Assembly (NCBI RefSeq): GCF_016863555.1
Contig: NZ_BOPC01000079.1
Span: 1 to 33,867 of the forward strand
Reading direction: 5' to 3'
DNA length: 33,867 nucleotides
Source: Micromonospora qiuiae
Lineage (GTDB): Bacteria; Actinomycetota; Actinomycetes; Mycobacteriales; Micromonosporaceae
The notes under the pieces were generated by a model that was given only the letters and a program-made list of their open reading frames with translations, was not told the origin of the DNA and ran no database searches. The translations under genes were made by a program, and so were the position numbers. Below, piece by piece: positions 23,480-32,721 of this stretch. Each line of letters starts with the position of its first letter. Within the stretch, counting starts at the first letter, position 1.

Positions 23480-24346
23480 TCAGTCGGCGCGGCGGCCCAG
23501 CGCGTCAAGTTCACGCAGACCCGGCGTGTTCGCGATGACCCGGGTGAAGCTGACCTTCTCGCTGGCCGCGGTCAGCCCGGCCAGCACCGCGAGCAGCCCG
23601 GCCCGGCCGAGCGGGCCGGTGCGGGCGGCCAACGCCACCCCGAGCACCGCACCCAGCGCGTTCGCGCCGCTGTCGCCGATCATCACGTCCTCGTCGAGGT
23701 CGGCGGGGAGCAGCCCGGCCGCGGCACCGACCGCGCCGGCGGCGATCCCGCCCGCGGCGCCGCCGGCCAGCGGCGCGCCGAGCAGCAGACCGGACTTCAG
23801 CGCCCGCCCCGGCCGCAGGTCGAGCAGGTTGATCAGGTTCGCTGTGCCGGCCACCACACCCGCACCGAGCAGCACGTCGACGCTCCGGCCGAACGCGCCC
23901 TGCCGCCGCCGTCGCGGATGTTCGGCCACCCGCGCGTCGGCGGCGAGCAGCGTCGCAGCCCCCAGGCCGGCCGCACCCACCCCGACGATCTTGACCAGGC
24001 CGGCGGTGACCCGTCCCTGCCGCAGCGCGGCGAGGTGCCCGGCGAAGCCCTTGTCCGCCTTCTGCTCCGGCCGGGCGCCGACCACGTCGTCGTAGAGCCC
24101 GACAGCACCGGCGCCGAGCCCGGCCACCACCGTCGCCGCCCCGGCGGGCACGCTCGCCGCGCCACCGGCCGCCGCGCCGCAGGCACCCAACGCCAACGCC
24201 GGCCCAGCGGCCAGAGTGACCGTACGCCCACGGAAGTTGCTGCGTTCCAACGCCGACCCGGCGGGAGAGGTACGCACCTGACGCAGCGCATACCGGGCGG
24301 CAGCCGCCCCGAGGCCCGCCACCACCAGTCGACCGAGCACGCTCAT
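23480..24346 (-). CDS. MraY/WecA-like polyprenyl-phosphate sugar-1-phosphate transferase
   Basis: A 288-residue membrane protein from the family that moves a sugar-1-phosphate from a nucleotide sugar to a polyprenyl phosphate. Visible motifs are RSNFRGRTVTLAAGP near the N-terminus, GLYDDVVG (the DD pair), KGFAGHLAALRQGRVTAGLVKI, ANLINLLDLRPGRALK (the NxxNxxDxxPGR-type motif) and MIGDSGANALGAVLG (metal-binding GDSG). About eight helices are interspersed. It is shorter than MraY (about 360 residues), with very Ala/Gly-rich helices. ATG 24346 has GGAG seven bases upstream; ATG 24361 is less likely. One base separates its stop from the MurJ-like start. Likely to start assembly of a lipid-linked saccharide; the nucleotide sugar is unknown. 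Confidence 0.85.
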   Translation of the reverse strand: MSVLGRLVVAGLGAAAARYALRQVRTSPAGSALERSNFRGRTVTLAAGPALALGACGAAAGGAASVPAGAATVVAGLGAGAVGLYDDVVGARPEQKADKGFAGHLAALRQGRVTAGLVKIVGVGAAGLGAATLLAADARVAEHPRRRRQGAFGRSVDVLLGAGVVAGTANLINLLDLRPGRALKSGLLLGAPLAGGAAGGIAAGAVGAAAGLLPADLDEDVMIGDSGANALGAVLGVALAARTGPLGRAGLLAVLAGLTAASEKVSFTRVIANTPGLRELDALGRRAD

Positions 24347-24403
24347 GCCGGCACTCCGCATCGTCGCAAATCGCCCACCGCACGCGTCAGGCGCATCGGT
24401 GGC

Positions 24404-25345
24404 TCACTGGGGCAGTCTAGGCACCAGCGAGTCTCGGTTGTCGCCCACGCCGTACTGGCCGGCCTTGCGCTCGGTGAGCTGCTGCACCAGCGCCAGCGTG
24501 GTGACCAACTGGCCCTGCACCGTGTTGGCGTTGTCGATGGTCGAAATGGTCTGGGCCAGCACGGCGTCGCCCCGGACGAAGGCCACCAGGTTGCCGCCGG
24601 CGGAACCGTTGCCGGCCACCACGATCGCCCCGGTCCGGTCGAACTGCTCGGCGATCTTGACCACCGACTCGTCCTTCTTCGCGGAGTCCTTGTCCACGTA
24701 CGGCTGCCCGCTGACGATCACCACCGCCTCGGCCGGCGCAGTGACCCGGTCGGCGGTGGTCAGGTAGTTGGCGTTGCTGTAGGCCGCCAGCACCGCGCGC
24801 CGGTCGGCCTCGGTGACCGGTTCCGAACCGGCCGGCCGGTCCAGCAGCACCGTCGCCAGCAGGGCGCTGGAGGTCTCCACGCCGTGGCCGTTGCCGGGCA
24901 GCCCGGTGGTCGGCGCGCCGGTCGGCCGGGCGGCGGTCACCGCCAGCTCCAGCAGGTTGTTGTTGTTCTCCGGATTGATGAACTTGTCCTGCAGGTCGAC
25001 CAGGCCGGTGATGTTGGCGCCGGCCAGCCGGAGCATCTCCTGCACGCCCTCGGCGTGGTCCCGCCCGGTCGGCGTGGTCACCACCAGCACCCGCTTGCCG
25101 CTCAACTTGCCGGGCAGCATCACCTGGGCCATCTCGGCCGCGAACTCCTCTTCCAGTTCCAACTCCCGCTGCATGCTCTGGACCGTCTGGCGCATCTGCT
25201 GGTTGTCCTTACGCAGCGAGTTGACGGTGTTGTTGAGCGAGTCCGCGACCGGCCCGTTGAGGGCGGCTGTGCCGACGACCAGGCCGATCGCCAGCGCCAG
25301 AAAGACCGCGGTCAGGGACACCACGTGGTACCGGAAGTTGATCAC
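24404..25345 (-). CDS. steB: SteB / MctB-family envelope protein
   Basis: A 313-residue protein of the family annotated as copper transporter MctB (Rv1698) in mycobacteria and SteB in corynebacteria. An N-terminal membrane helix (VSLTAVFLALAIGLVVGTAAL) is followed by a coiled coil at about 40-75 (LNNTVNSLRKDNQQMRQ, ELELEEEFAAEM) and a soluble extracytoplasmic domain. SteB pairs with SteA to localise and stimulate cell-wall hydrolysis at the septum in Corynebacterium; whether it also handles copper is debated. Start GTG 25345 is 27 bases after the steA stop, so the pair is co-transcribed. It leads into the envelope cassette at 24346-18260. Confidence 0.88.
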   Translation of the reverse strand: MINFRYHVVSLTAVFLALAIGLVVGTAALNGPVADSLNNTVNSLRKDNQQMRQTVQSMQRELELEEEFAAEMAQVMLPGKLSGKRVLVVTTPTGRDHAEGVQEMLRLAGANITGLVDLQDKFINPENNNNLLELAVTAARPTGAPTTGLPGNGHGVETSSALLATVLLDRPAGSEPVTEADRRAVLAAYSNANYLTTADRVTAPAEAVVIVSGQPYVDKDSAKKDESVVKIAEQFDRTGAIVVAGNGSAGGNLVAFVRGDAVLAQTISTIDNANTVQGQLVTTLALVQQLTERKAGQYGVGDNRDSLVPRLPQ

Positions 25346-25372
25346 GCCTACAGCCTCTTGATCGGTCGGGAG

Positions 25373-26551
25373 CTAGAAGAGCTGGCCGAGCTGGAACACA
25401 AAATTGTCCCACCACTCGGAGACCACACCCAGGTACGCCTTACCGACGGTGGAGACGGCCACCGCCGAGGCCATCGCCGCGACCGCCGAGAGCACCAGCA
25501 GCAACAGGGACGACCCCGAGATGCCCTGCCGGTAGAGCCGGCTGACGCCCTTGGCGTCGACCAACTTGCCACCGACCTTGAGCCGCGTGAGGAACGTCGA
25601 CGCCATGCCGCCGCGCCCCTTGTCCAGGAACTCCACCAGCGTGGCGTGGGTGCCCACGGCCACGATCAGCGAGGCGCCCTTCTCGTCGGCCAGCAGCATG
25701 GCCAGGTCCTCGCTGGTCGCGGCAGCGGGAAAGGTCACCGCCGGCACCCCCAGGGCATTGACCCGGGGCAGCCCCGGCGCCCGCCCGTCGGGGTAGGCGT
25801 GCACGATCACCTCGGCGCCGCAGCGCAACACGTCGTCGGTGACCGAGTCCATGTCGCCGATGATCATGTCCGGCGTGTAGCCCGCCTCGACCAGCGCGTC
25901 CGCGCCGCCGTCGACCCCGATCAGCACCGGCTTGAACTCCCGGATGTACGGGCGCAGCACATCCAGGTCGGCCTTGTAGTCGTAACCCCGCACGACGATC
26001 AGGCAGTGCCGGCCCTGGACCTCGGTGGCGATCTCCGGCACACCGACCCCGTCGAGCAGCAGGTCCCGCTCCTGCCTGAGGTAGTCCATGGTGTTGGCGG
26101 CGAACGCCTCCAACTGCACCGACAGGCCCTCCCGGGCGTCGGTCATCGCCTTGGCGACGCTCTCCACGTCCTGCAGGCTGCCGTGCGCCACCGCATCGTC
26201 GCCCAGGTAGACCGTGTTGCCCTCGATGCGCACCGTGTCGCCCTCACGGAGGCGCTCGAAGACGCCGTCGCCGAGGTCGTCCAGCAGCGGAATGCCCGCC
26301 GAGACCAGCACCTCCGGGCCGAGGTTCGGATACCGGCCGGAGACCGACGGCTTGGCGTTGAGCACCGCGCCGACACCGACCGCGACCAGCGAATCGGCCG
26401 CGACGCGGTCCAGGTCGACGTGGTCGATCACCGCGATGTCACCGGGACGGAGCCGGCCGACCAGTCGCTTCGTACGGCGATCGAGGCGCGCGGTGCCGAG
26501 AATCCGCCCCGGTTCCGCGTTTCGGATCCGGCGCAACGTGGGTAGACGCAT
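25373..26551 (-). CDS. steA: SteA, septation-associated protein
   Basis: A 392-residue protein matching the SteA/Rv1697 family. An N-terminal domain (ARLDRRTKRLVGRLRPGDIAVIDHVDLD) is followed by a thiamine-pyrophosphokinase-like nucleotide-binding domain (LIGVDGGADALVEAGYTPDMIIGDMDSV) and one C-terminal membrane helix (GSSLLLLVLSAVAAMASAVAVSTV), so the bulk faces the cytoplasm. SteA recruits SteB and cell-wall-hydrolase regulators to the divisome. I chose ATG 26551 because AGGA lies eight bases upstream; ATG 26560 is the alternative. The 120-base gap to recN holds small inverted repeats (GGCATGT/ACATGCC at 26564-26598, GCAGG/CCTGC near 26640) but no gene. Confidence 0.92.
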   Translation of the reverse strand: MRLPTLRRIRNAEPGRILGTARLDRRTKRLVGRLRPGDIAVIDHVDLDRVAADSLVAVGVGAVLNAKPSVSGRYPNLGPEVLVSAGIPLLDDLGDGVFERLREGDTVRIEGNTVYLGDDAVAHGSLQDVESVAKAMTDAREGLSVQLEAFAANTMDYLRQERDLLLDGVGVPEIATEVQGRHCLIVVRGYDYKADLDVLRPYIREFKPVLIGVDGGADALVEAGYTPDMIIGDMDSVTDDVLRCGAEVIVHAYPDGRAPGLPRVNALGVPAVTFPAAATSEDLAMLLADEKGASLIVAVGTHATLVEFLDKGRGGMASTFLTRLKVGGKLVDAKGVSRLYRQGISGSSLLLLVLSAVAAMASAVAVSTVGKAYLGVVSEWWDNFVFQLGQLF

Positions 26552-26670
26552 CGTGACCATCCTGGCATGTGAGGCAGGCGAATCTGACGCGACATGCCTG
26601 AGCAGGGCCGCCTACCCAGGGAAACACATGACGGCGAAGGCAGGTGTGCCTGCGCTCACAATCGGTGGCC

Positions 26671-28428
26671 TCACGACCGCCGCTCCCGGGCCGCCACGGC
26701 CAGCAACTCCTCCGCGTGCGCGATACCCAGATCCGAATCGGGCAAACCCGCCAGCATCCGGGCCAGCTCCCGGGCCCGCTCGGTGTCCTCCACCACCCGA
26801 ACGCCACTGGTGGTCACCGCGCCCCCGGTGTCCTTCGCCACCACCAGGTGCCGGTCGGCGAAGGCCGCGACCTGGGGCAGATGAGTCACCACCAGCACCT
26901 GGTGACTGCGGGCCAGCCGAGCCAGCCGCCGGCCGATCTCCACCGCCGCCTGACCGCCGACACCCGCGTCGACCTCGTCGAAGACCAGCGTCGGCGGCCC
27001 GCCGGAACCGGCGAAGACCACCTCGATCGCGAGCATCACCCGAGACAGCTCCCCCCCGGAGGCACCCCGCTGCAACGGCAGCGCGGGAGCGCCGGGGTGG
27101 GCCAGCAGCCGCAGCTCGACCTCGTCGCCACCATCCGGCCCGACACCGACCTGCGCCCCGTTGACCGGCAACGTCGGCTCGGCCCGCCCGACCGGTCGGG
27201 GCAGCACCGCCACCTCGACCCGGGCATGCGGCATGGCCAGCCCGGCCAGCTCGACGGTGACCTGCTCGGCGAAGCGTCCGGCGGCCTCCTGCCGGGACAC
27301 CGACAACCGGCCGGCCAACTCGGCCACCTCACCGGCCAGACGCGACGCCTCCCGATCCATCTCGTCGAGCAGCTCGTCGGAGGTGTCCAGCTCGGACAGC
27401 CGGCTCTTGGCCCGCTCCGCCCAGGCGATCACACCGTCGATGTCGTCGGCGTACTTACGGGTCAGCGCCCGCAACGCCGCCCGGCGCTCGTAGACCGCCT
27501 GCAACCGGGCCGGGTCGGCATCCAACCCGGCAAGGTACGTCGACAGCTCCACCGAGACGTCGGCCACCAGGGTGGCCGCCTCCTCCAACCGGGCCGCCAG
27601 TTCACCGAGGGCCGGATCCGTGCCGGCCTGCGCCTCCAACGTCCGCCGAGCGGTGCCGAGCAGCGTCGAGGCGTCCGGCGTGTCGTCGACGGCCTCCAAC
27701 CCGCCGGCCACGCACTGATGAGCCAACTGCGCTGCGGTCCGCAGGCCCTCGGCGTGCTCCAGCCGCTGCGCCTCCGCCTTCAGCTCGTCGTCCTCACCTG
27801 GCTGCGGGTCGACCCGGGTGATCTCGTCGAGACCGAGCCGCAGCAGATCCGCCTCCTGGTGGCGTTCCCGCGCGTGGCGCCGCCGGTCGGCCAGGTCGTC
27901 GACCACCCGCCGCCACTGCGTGTACGCCTCCCGCACGGCGTCGAGCAGCTTCTCGTGCTCCGGGCCGGCGAACCGGTCCAGCGCGGCCCGCTGCTCGGCG
28001 GGGCGCAGCAGCCGCAGCTGGTCGGACTGGCCGTGCACGGCCACCACCTGCTCGCCCACCTCACCCAGCATCGACACCGGCATCCCGCGCCCGCCCAGGT
28101 GCGCCCGGGAACGGCCCTCCACCGTGACCGTACGGCTGAGCAGGACCGCGCCGTCCTCGTCCGGATCACCGCCGGCGTCGGTGATCCGGGCGTGCACCGT
28201 CTCGGCCACTCGGCCGGTCAACCGGAGCCGGCCCTCGACCACGGCACGCCCGGGCACGGCACGGACCCGACCGGCGTCGGCCCGCCCACCGAAGAGCAGG
28301 CCCAGACCGGTCACCACCATCGTCTTGCCGGCACCGGTCTCGCCGGTGATGACGTTCATGCCGCCGGTCAGCGGCAACGTCGTGTCCTCGATGACGCCCA
28401 GTCCGGTGATGCGTAGCTCCTCCAGCAC
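26671..28428 (-). CDS. recN: DNA repair protein RecN
   Basis: A 585-residue SMC-like ATPase acting in double-strand break repair. Walker A is GETGAGKT at 29-36, within LRITGLGVIEDTTLPLTGGMNVI. The middle is rich in long amphipathic helices (coiled-coil arms). The C-terminal half has the ABC signature GASGGELSRVMLAIEVV, Walker B PTLVFDEVDAGVGG and the H-loop VVTHLPQVA. I chose GTG 28428 (VLEELRI, where RecN proteins usually begin); GTG 28482 would add 18 residues. No SOS box is apparent before it, and it sits in an operon after nadK (76-base gap). Confidence 0.96.
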   Translation of the reverse strand: MLEELRITGLGVIEDTTLPLTGGMNVITGETGAGKTMVVTGLGLLFGGRADAGRVRAVPGRAVVEGRLRLTGRVAETVHARITDAGGDPDEDGAVLLSRTVTVEGRSRAHLGGRGMPVSMLGEVGEQVVAVHGQSDQLRLLRPAEQRAALDRFAGPEHEKLLDAVREAYTQWRRVVDDLADRRRHARERHQEADLLRLGLDEITRVDPQPGEDDELKAEAQRLEHAEGLRTAAQLAHQCVAGGLEAVDDTPDASTLLGTARRTLEAQAGTDPALGELAARLEEAATLVADVSVELSTYLAGLDADPARLQAVYERRAALRALTRKYADDIDGVIAWAERAKSRLSELDTSDELLDEMDREASRLAGEVAELAGRLSVSRQEAAGRFAEQVTVELAGLAMPHARVEVAVLPRPVGRAEPTLPVNGAQVGVGPDGGDEVELRLLAHPGAPALPLQRGASGGELSRVMLAIEVVFAGSGGPPTLVFDEVDAGVGGQAAVEIGRRLARLARSHQVLVVTHLPQVAAFADRHLVVAKDTGGAVTTSGVRVVEDTERARELARMLAGLPDSDLGIAHAEELLAVAARERRS

Positions 28429-28504
28429 AGCAACCGACAGTAGACGCGCGCCCCGACACTTGACCAGCCGGCGCGACGCCACACCCGGTCGGCACCGGCC
28501 GCGG

Positions 28505-29389
28505 TCACCGCCGGTTACCCCGCCAGCCGTGCACCGGCAGGCCGAACTTGGCCACCAACCGATCGGTGAACGACCGGTCCCGCAGCCGCACGATCCGCAC
28601 CGGCAACGCGCCCCGCCGCACGGTGACCCGCGCCCCCGGAGGCAGGTCGTACACCCGGCGTCCGTCGCAGGACAGCACCGCGAGAGTGGTGAACGGGTCG
28701 ACGGTGATCGAGAAGGTCGAGGTGGGTGCGGTCACCAGCGGCCGGCTGAACAGCGCATGCGCGCTGATCGGCACCAGCAGCAAGGCTTCCACCTCGGGCC
28801 AGACCACCGGGCCGCCACCGGAGAACGCGTACGCCGTGGAACCGGTGGGGGTGGCACACACCACCCCGTCACAGCCGTATCGGGACAGCGGTCGCCCGTC
28901 GACGTCGACGAGCAGCTCCAGCATCTGGGCCCGCTCCCCCTTCTCGACGCTGATCTCGTTGAGCGCCCACGACTCGATCGTCGGCCCGCCGTCGAACTCC
29001 GCGGTCACGTCGAGGGTGAGCCGCTCATCGACGGCGTAGCTGCGGCCCACCACGTCCCGCACCGCGACATCGAGATCGTCGATCTCCGCCTCGGCAAGGA
29101 AGCCGACCTTGCCGAGATTGATGCCGAGCAGCGGCACCTTGGCCGGCCGGGCCAGCTCCGCGGCGCGCAGGAAGGTCCCGTCACCGCCGAGCGCGATCAC
29201 GATCTCCGCGCCCTCGGCGGTCTCCGGACCGGCCACCGGCACCACGCCCGGCAGGTCGAGGTCGTCGGCCTCCTCGGCCACCACCCGAACCTCGAAACCG
29301 GCGGCGATGAGATCGGCGGCGACCGTCCGGGCGTGCTCGGTGCTGCGGCGGCGGCCCGTGTGGGTCACCAACAGGGCGGTGCGCTTCAC
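28505..29389 (-). CDS. nadK: NAD kinase
   Basis: A 294-residue enzyme phosphorylating NAD+ to NADP+ with ATP or polyphosphate. The GGDGT motif is at 68-72 (IALGGDGTFLRAAEL), followed by LGINLGKVGFLAE, the active-site NE in WALNEISVEKG, and TPTGSTAYAFSGGGPVVWP. I chose GTG 29389 (VKRTALLVTHTGRR), where the first strand should begin; GTG 29425 is also in frame. Between it and the tlyA stop are 133 bases where the same frame stays open but has no ATG, GTG or TTG start that I can see. Confidence 0.96.
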   Translation of the reverse strand: MKRTALLVTHTGRRRSTEHARTVAADLIAAGFEVRVVAEEADDLDLPGVVPVAGPETAEGAEIVIALGGDGTFLRAAELARPAKVPLLGINLGKVGFLAEAEIDDLDVAVRDVVGRSYAVDERLTLDVTAEFDGGPTIESWALNEISVEKGERAQMLELLVDVDGRPLSRYGCDGVVCATPTGSTAYAFSGGGPVVWPEVEALLLVPISAHALFSRPLVTAPTSTFSITVDPFTTLAVLSCDGRRVYDLPPGARVTVRRGALPVRIVRLRDRSFTDRLVAKFGLPVHGWRGNRR

Positions 29390-29522
29390 CGCACGACCCG
29401 CCGGACGCCGGTCGTGCACCTGCACCTCACGGGGGCGCCCAGCCGCCCCGCCCTCGTCGGAACGCTCGGCACCGGCCTGAGCGTCGTCCGCCTCGTGGTG
29501 ATGCCTCGGCCGCTGCTTCCGC

Positions 29523-30383
<861 letters not shown>

Positions 30384-30398
30384 GGTGGGGCGGCCTCC

Positions 30399-30617
30399 TC
30401 AGGCCTGGTCGATGGTGGCGAGTGTTTCCCGCAACGTCTGGTACGCGGCCTCGTACTGGGCGATCTGATCCGCCGGGGCCAGGGTCGCGGCATTGGCCAT
30501 CGCCTGGACCGCGGCGTCCACCGCCGGGTGACCGCCGTCGCCGGTCTCCACGCCGGACCAGCGGCTGGGCGGCGGCGCCGGGCGCGGCCCCGATGGCCCC
30601 GGGCGCGGGCCGGTCAT
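30399..30617 (-). CDS. Small conserved-type protein, 72 residues
   Basis: A small protein. A Pro/Arg/Ser head is followed by one predicted helical part: VDAAVQAMANAATLAPADQ, IAQYEAAYQTLRETLATIDQA. Short proteins of this style (VDAAL...L...LPVA.H...YE..H..L...L) occur before tlyA in several actinobacteria, from memory. The function is unknown. Start ATG 30617, with GGGAG eight bases upstream, and an ATGA overlap with the micro-ORF before it; the stop is 15 bases before tlyA. The coupling suggests it is made with the phasin-like protein. Confidence 0.75.
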   Translation of the reverse strand: MTGPRPGPSGPRPAPPPSRWSGVETGDGGHPAVDAAVQAMANAATLAPADQIAQYEAAYQTLRETLATIDQA

Positions 30618-30679
30618 GCCGCCGCTCCCGATCCCCGCGCACCGCGCCGGAACGCCCCGAGCCGGATCCGCTCGCTCAT
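30614..30679 (-). CDS. Micro-ORF linking two genes (21 residues)
   Basis: ATG 30679 overlaps the stop of the phasin-like gene as ATGA and opens a 21-codon basic frame (MSERIRLGAFRRGARGSGAA plus one Ala). It stops at 30614, again as ATGA, on the start of the 72-residue gene. No database support can be given; it may be a coupling device. Confidence 0.4.
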   Translation of the reverse strand: MSERIRLGAFRRGARGSGAAA

Positions 30680-31248
30680 GCGGCCCCCTCCGGCCTCGAC
30701 CGGTTCGCCGGGTCATGGTCGGCGGTACGAGCCACGGTCCCGGGCTCCTTCTTCGCCACCGCCTTCTTCGCCACGGCGTTCTTGGCAACCGCCTTCTTGG
30801 CAACGGTCTTCTTCGCGGCCGCCTTCTTTGCCGGCGCCCCGCTGGGGGCGGTTTCCTCCGCCGGGCCCGGCGTCGCGTCCGGCGGGGCGGCCGCGGCCGT
30901 CGCGGGCACACCGACCGACGGCACGTCGGCGAAGGCGCCGCCCTGCGGTTCGGCAGCGCGCAGCCGACGCTCCAGTTCGCGTACCCGGCGCTCCAGTTCG
31001 GCAACCTCGTCGGCGGTGGCCAGACCCACCACGCCGAGCGCCCGCTCGACCTCGAACCGCACGAGCTTGGTCAGCGCCTCCCGGTTGGCCGCACCGGTCG
31101 AGCGCAGTTCCTCCGCGAGCGTCTGAAGTTGGGCAGCGGTCGCCCCCGTCGAGCCCATCAGCCGGCGCACCGCGTCCTGCGCCTTCTTCCGGGGCGCCTC
31201 CGTCAGGCCCATGGCCAGTTCGAGGTAGGCGCGCCACGCGTCCTGCAT
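30676..31248 (-). CDS. Phasin-like helical protein with histone H1-like Lys/Ala tail
   Basis: A 190-residue protein. Residues 1-60 are helical (AWRAYLELAMGLTEAPRKKAQDAVRRLMG), about 60-100 look like a phasin-type coiled coil (ATADEVAELERRVRELERRLR), then an Ala/Pro linker. The C-terminus has (K/A)KKAVA repeats at about 140-167 that resemble the DNA-binding tails of bacterial H1-like proteins. Such proteins may coat polyester granules or bridge them to the nucleoid; both are inference. It is divergent from the SCP2-domain gene. Start ATG 31248, with AAAGGA upstream. The stop overlaps a micro-ORF (ATGA). Confidence 0.8.
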   Translation of the reverse strand: MQDAWRAYLELAMGLTEAPRKKAQDAVRRLMGSTGATAAQLQTLAEELRSTGAANREALTKLVRFEVERALGVVGLATADEVAELERRVRELERRLRAAEPQGGAFADVPSVGVPATAAAAPPDATPGPAEETAPSGAPAKKAAAKKTVAKKAVAKNAVAKKAVAKKEPGTVARTADHDPANRSRPEGAA

Positions 31249-31356
31249 GCCTGAGTCCTTTCACCCGGCGGCTGGTGCAGGTGTCACGCTACCGGGCCAC
31301 CGGAAGCACCCCGTGCGGTACGGTGCCGAGGTACGACGCGGCGTGGCGAGGAGGCG

Positions 31357-31698
31357 ATGGTGGCCACCGTGGACGAGTGCCGGCAGGCGTTGCGGGACCT
31401 GGCCGACCGGCTGGAACGCAACGCGGAGACCGTCCGCGACCGGGTCGACCTGGACCGCACGCTGGCCTGCCGGATCACCGACCTGGAAACCGCCTTCCAC
31501 GGCCGCATCACCGGCGGCCGGTTGGTCGAGCTGGCCGACGGCGACGACCCGAAAGCGAAGATCGCCATGAGCACCACCAGCGACGATCTGATCGCCCTGG
31601 TGCGCGGTGACCTCGACGTCACCCGCGCGGTGACCAACCGACGGGTGTCGATCAAGGCCAACCCGTTCGATCTGATGAAACTCCGCAAGCTGCTCTGA
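31357..31698 (+). CDS. SCP2 sterol-binding-domain protein
   Basis: A 113-residue protein covering one SCP2-type lipid-binding domain. Its body is CRITDLETAFHGRITGGRLVEL, with later parts IAMSTTSDDLIALVRGDLDVTRAVTNRRVSIKANPFDLMKLRKLL. SCP2 domains carry hydrophobic ligands or serve as domains of larger enzymes. Start ATG 31357, with an excellent ribosome site GAGGAGG. It is convergent with the HAD gene: the stops are three bases apart inside CTGAGCCTCAG, so there is no room for a separate terminator. The ligand is unknown. Confidence 0.88.
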   Translation: MVATVDECRQALRDLADRLERNAETVRDRVDLDRTLACRITDLETAFHGRITGGRLVELADGDDPKAKIAMSTTSDDLIALVRGDLDVTRAVTNRRVSIKANPFDLMKLRKLL

Positions 31699-31701
31699 GC
31701 C

Positions 31702-32721
31702 TCAGGTGGGCAGTCCGAGCGCGTCCAACGCCTGCGCCGCCGCCGGGGAGGCAGGCGTAGGCAGTCCCGCCGGGCGGTGCCACCAGGCCACCGCGCAGAG
31801 CGCCGCCAGCGCGTCCAACGGTCGTCCCGCACCGGACAGCTGCCAACCGTCGGCACCGGTGATGACGTGCCAGCCACCGCTGTCCCCCGAGGCCGCCGGC
31901 ACCCGCACCACCTCGGCGGGGTCGAAGAGTCCCGCCAGATCCCGGGAGACGTGCGTGGGTCGGCGATGCGACGGCGCGGCCAGCAGCTCCGGCACATCGC
32001 TGACGCCGGTGAGGACCAGCAGGCTGTCCAGACCTGCCCGGTTGGCCCCCTCGATGTCGGTGTCCAAGCGGTCGCCGACGACGAGGGTCCGGCCCTCGCC
32101 TGCCCGCCGTGCGGCGGTGGCGAAAAGTTCCGGCGCCGGCTTGCCCACCACCTCGTCGGGTTGACGGCCGAGCGCGGTCGCCAGCGCGGCGACCAACGCA
32201 CCGTTACCCGGCAGCGGCCCACGCCCGCTGGGCAGGGTCCGGTCGGTGTTGGTGGCGATCCAGGCCGCGCCCGCGCGGACCGCCACCGCCGCCTCGGCCA
32301 GATCGGCCCAGCCCACCTGGGGGCCGTAGCCCTGGATCACCGCGACCGGCGAGTCCTCGGCACGAGACACCGGGTTCAGCCCGACCGCGCGCACCTCGGA
32401 TCGCAGCGCCTCCGCGCCGACCACCAGCACCGGCACCCCGGCGGGCAGCCGCTCGGCCAGCAACTGAGCGGCAGCGGCCGCGCTGGTCAGCACCTCTTCC
32501 GGCCGCGCCGGAACACCCATCCCGGTGAGCAGGTCGGCGACCTCACTCGCCCGGCGTGAGGCGTTGTTCGTCGCATAGGCCATGGCCCGGCCCTCGCCGT
32601 GCAGCCGCACGACGGCCTCGACCGCGCCGGGGATCGGCCGGTCGATCAGGTAGATCACCCCGTCCAGGTCGAAGACGACCAAGGCGTAATCGTCGACCAG
32701 CCGCTCCCCGGTGCCGCTCAT
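31702..32721 (-). CDS. HAD-superfamily (class IIA) phosphatase
   Basis: A 339-residue NagD/PNPase-type phosphatase. Motif I is FDLDGVIY with nucleophile Asp18 and Asp20, motif II lies in YATNNAS, motif III Lys in VVGKPAPELF, and motif IV in VVGDRLDTDIEGANRAG. The cap module sits between II and III. The gene equivalent in M. tuberculosis, Rv1692, is a glycerol-3-phosphate phosphatase, so a role in glycerophosphate or lipid recycling is likely but unproven here. The C-terminal 90 residues form an extra domain (WHVITGADGWQLSGAG). The start overlaps the TPR stop as ATGA. Confidence 0.92.
   Translation of the reverse strand: MSGTGERLVDDYALVVFDLDGVIYLIDRPIPGAVEAVVRLHGEGRAMAYATNNASRRASEVADLLTGMGVPARPEEVLTSAAAAAQLLAERLPAGVPVLVVGAEALRSEVRAVGLNPVSRAEDSPVAVIQGYGPQVGWADLAEAAVAVRAGAAWIATNTDRTLPSGRGPLPGNGALVAALATALGRQPDEVVGKPAPELFATAARRAGEGRTLVVGDRLDTDIEGANRAGLDSLLVLTGVSDVPELLAAPSHRRPTHVSRDLAGLFDPAEVVRVPAASGDSGGWHVITGADGWQLSGAGRPLDALAALCAVAWWHRPAGLPTPASPAAAQALDALGLPT

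Noticed and set aside
22649..26545. Plus-strand open frame of nearly 1300 codons opposite the MurJ-like, MraY-like, steB and steA genes
   Set aside because: It is the antisense shadow of G+C-rich coding DNA: biased to Arg, Gly, His and Gln, with no domain, and the opposite strand holds well-recognised proteins.
26561..26670. SOS (LexA) box or riboswitch between recN and steA
   Set aside because: Only short imperfect inverted repeats are present; no LexA consensus or conserved aptamer pattern could be recognised.
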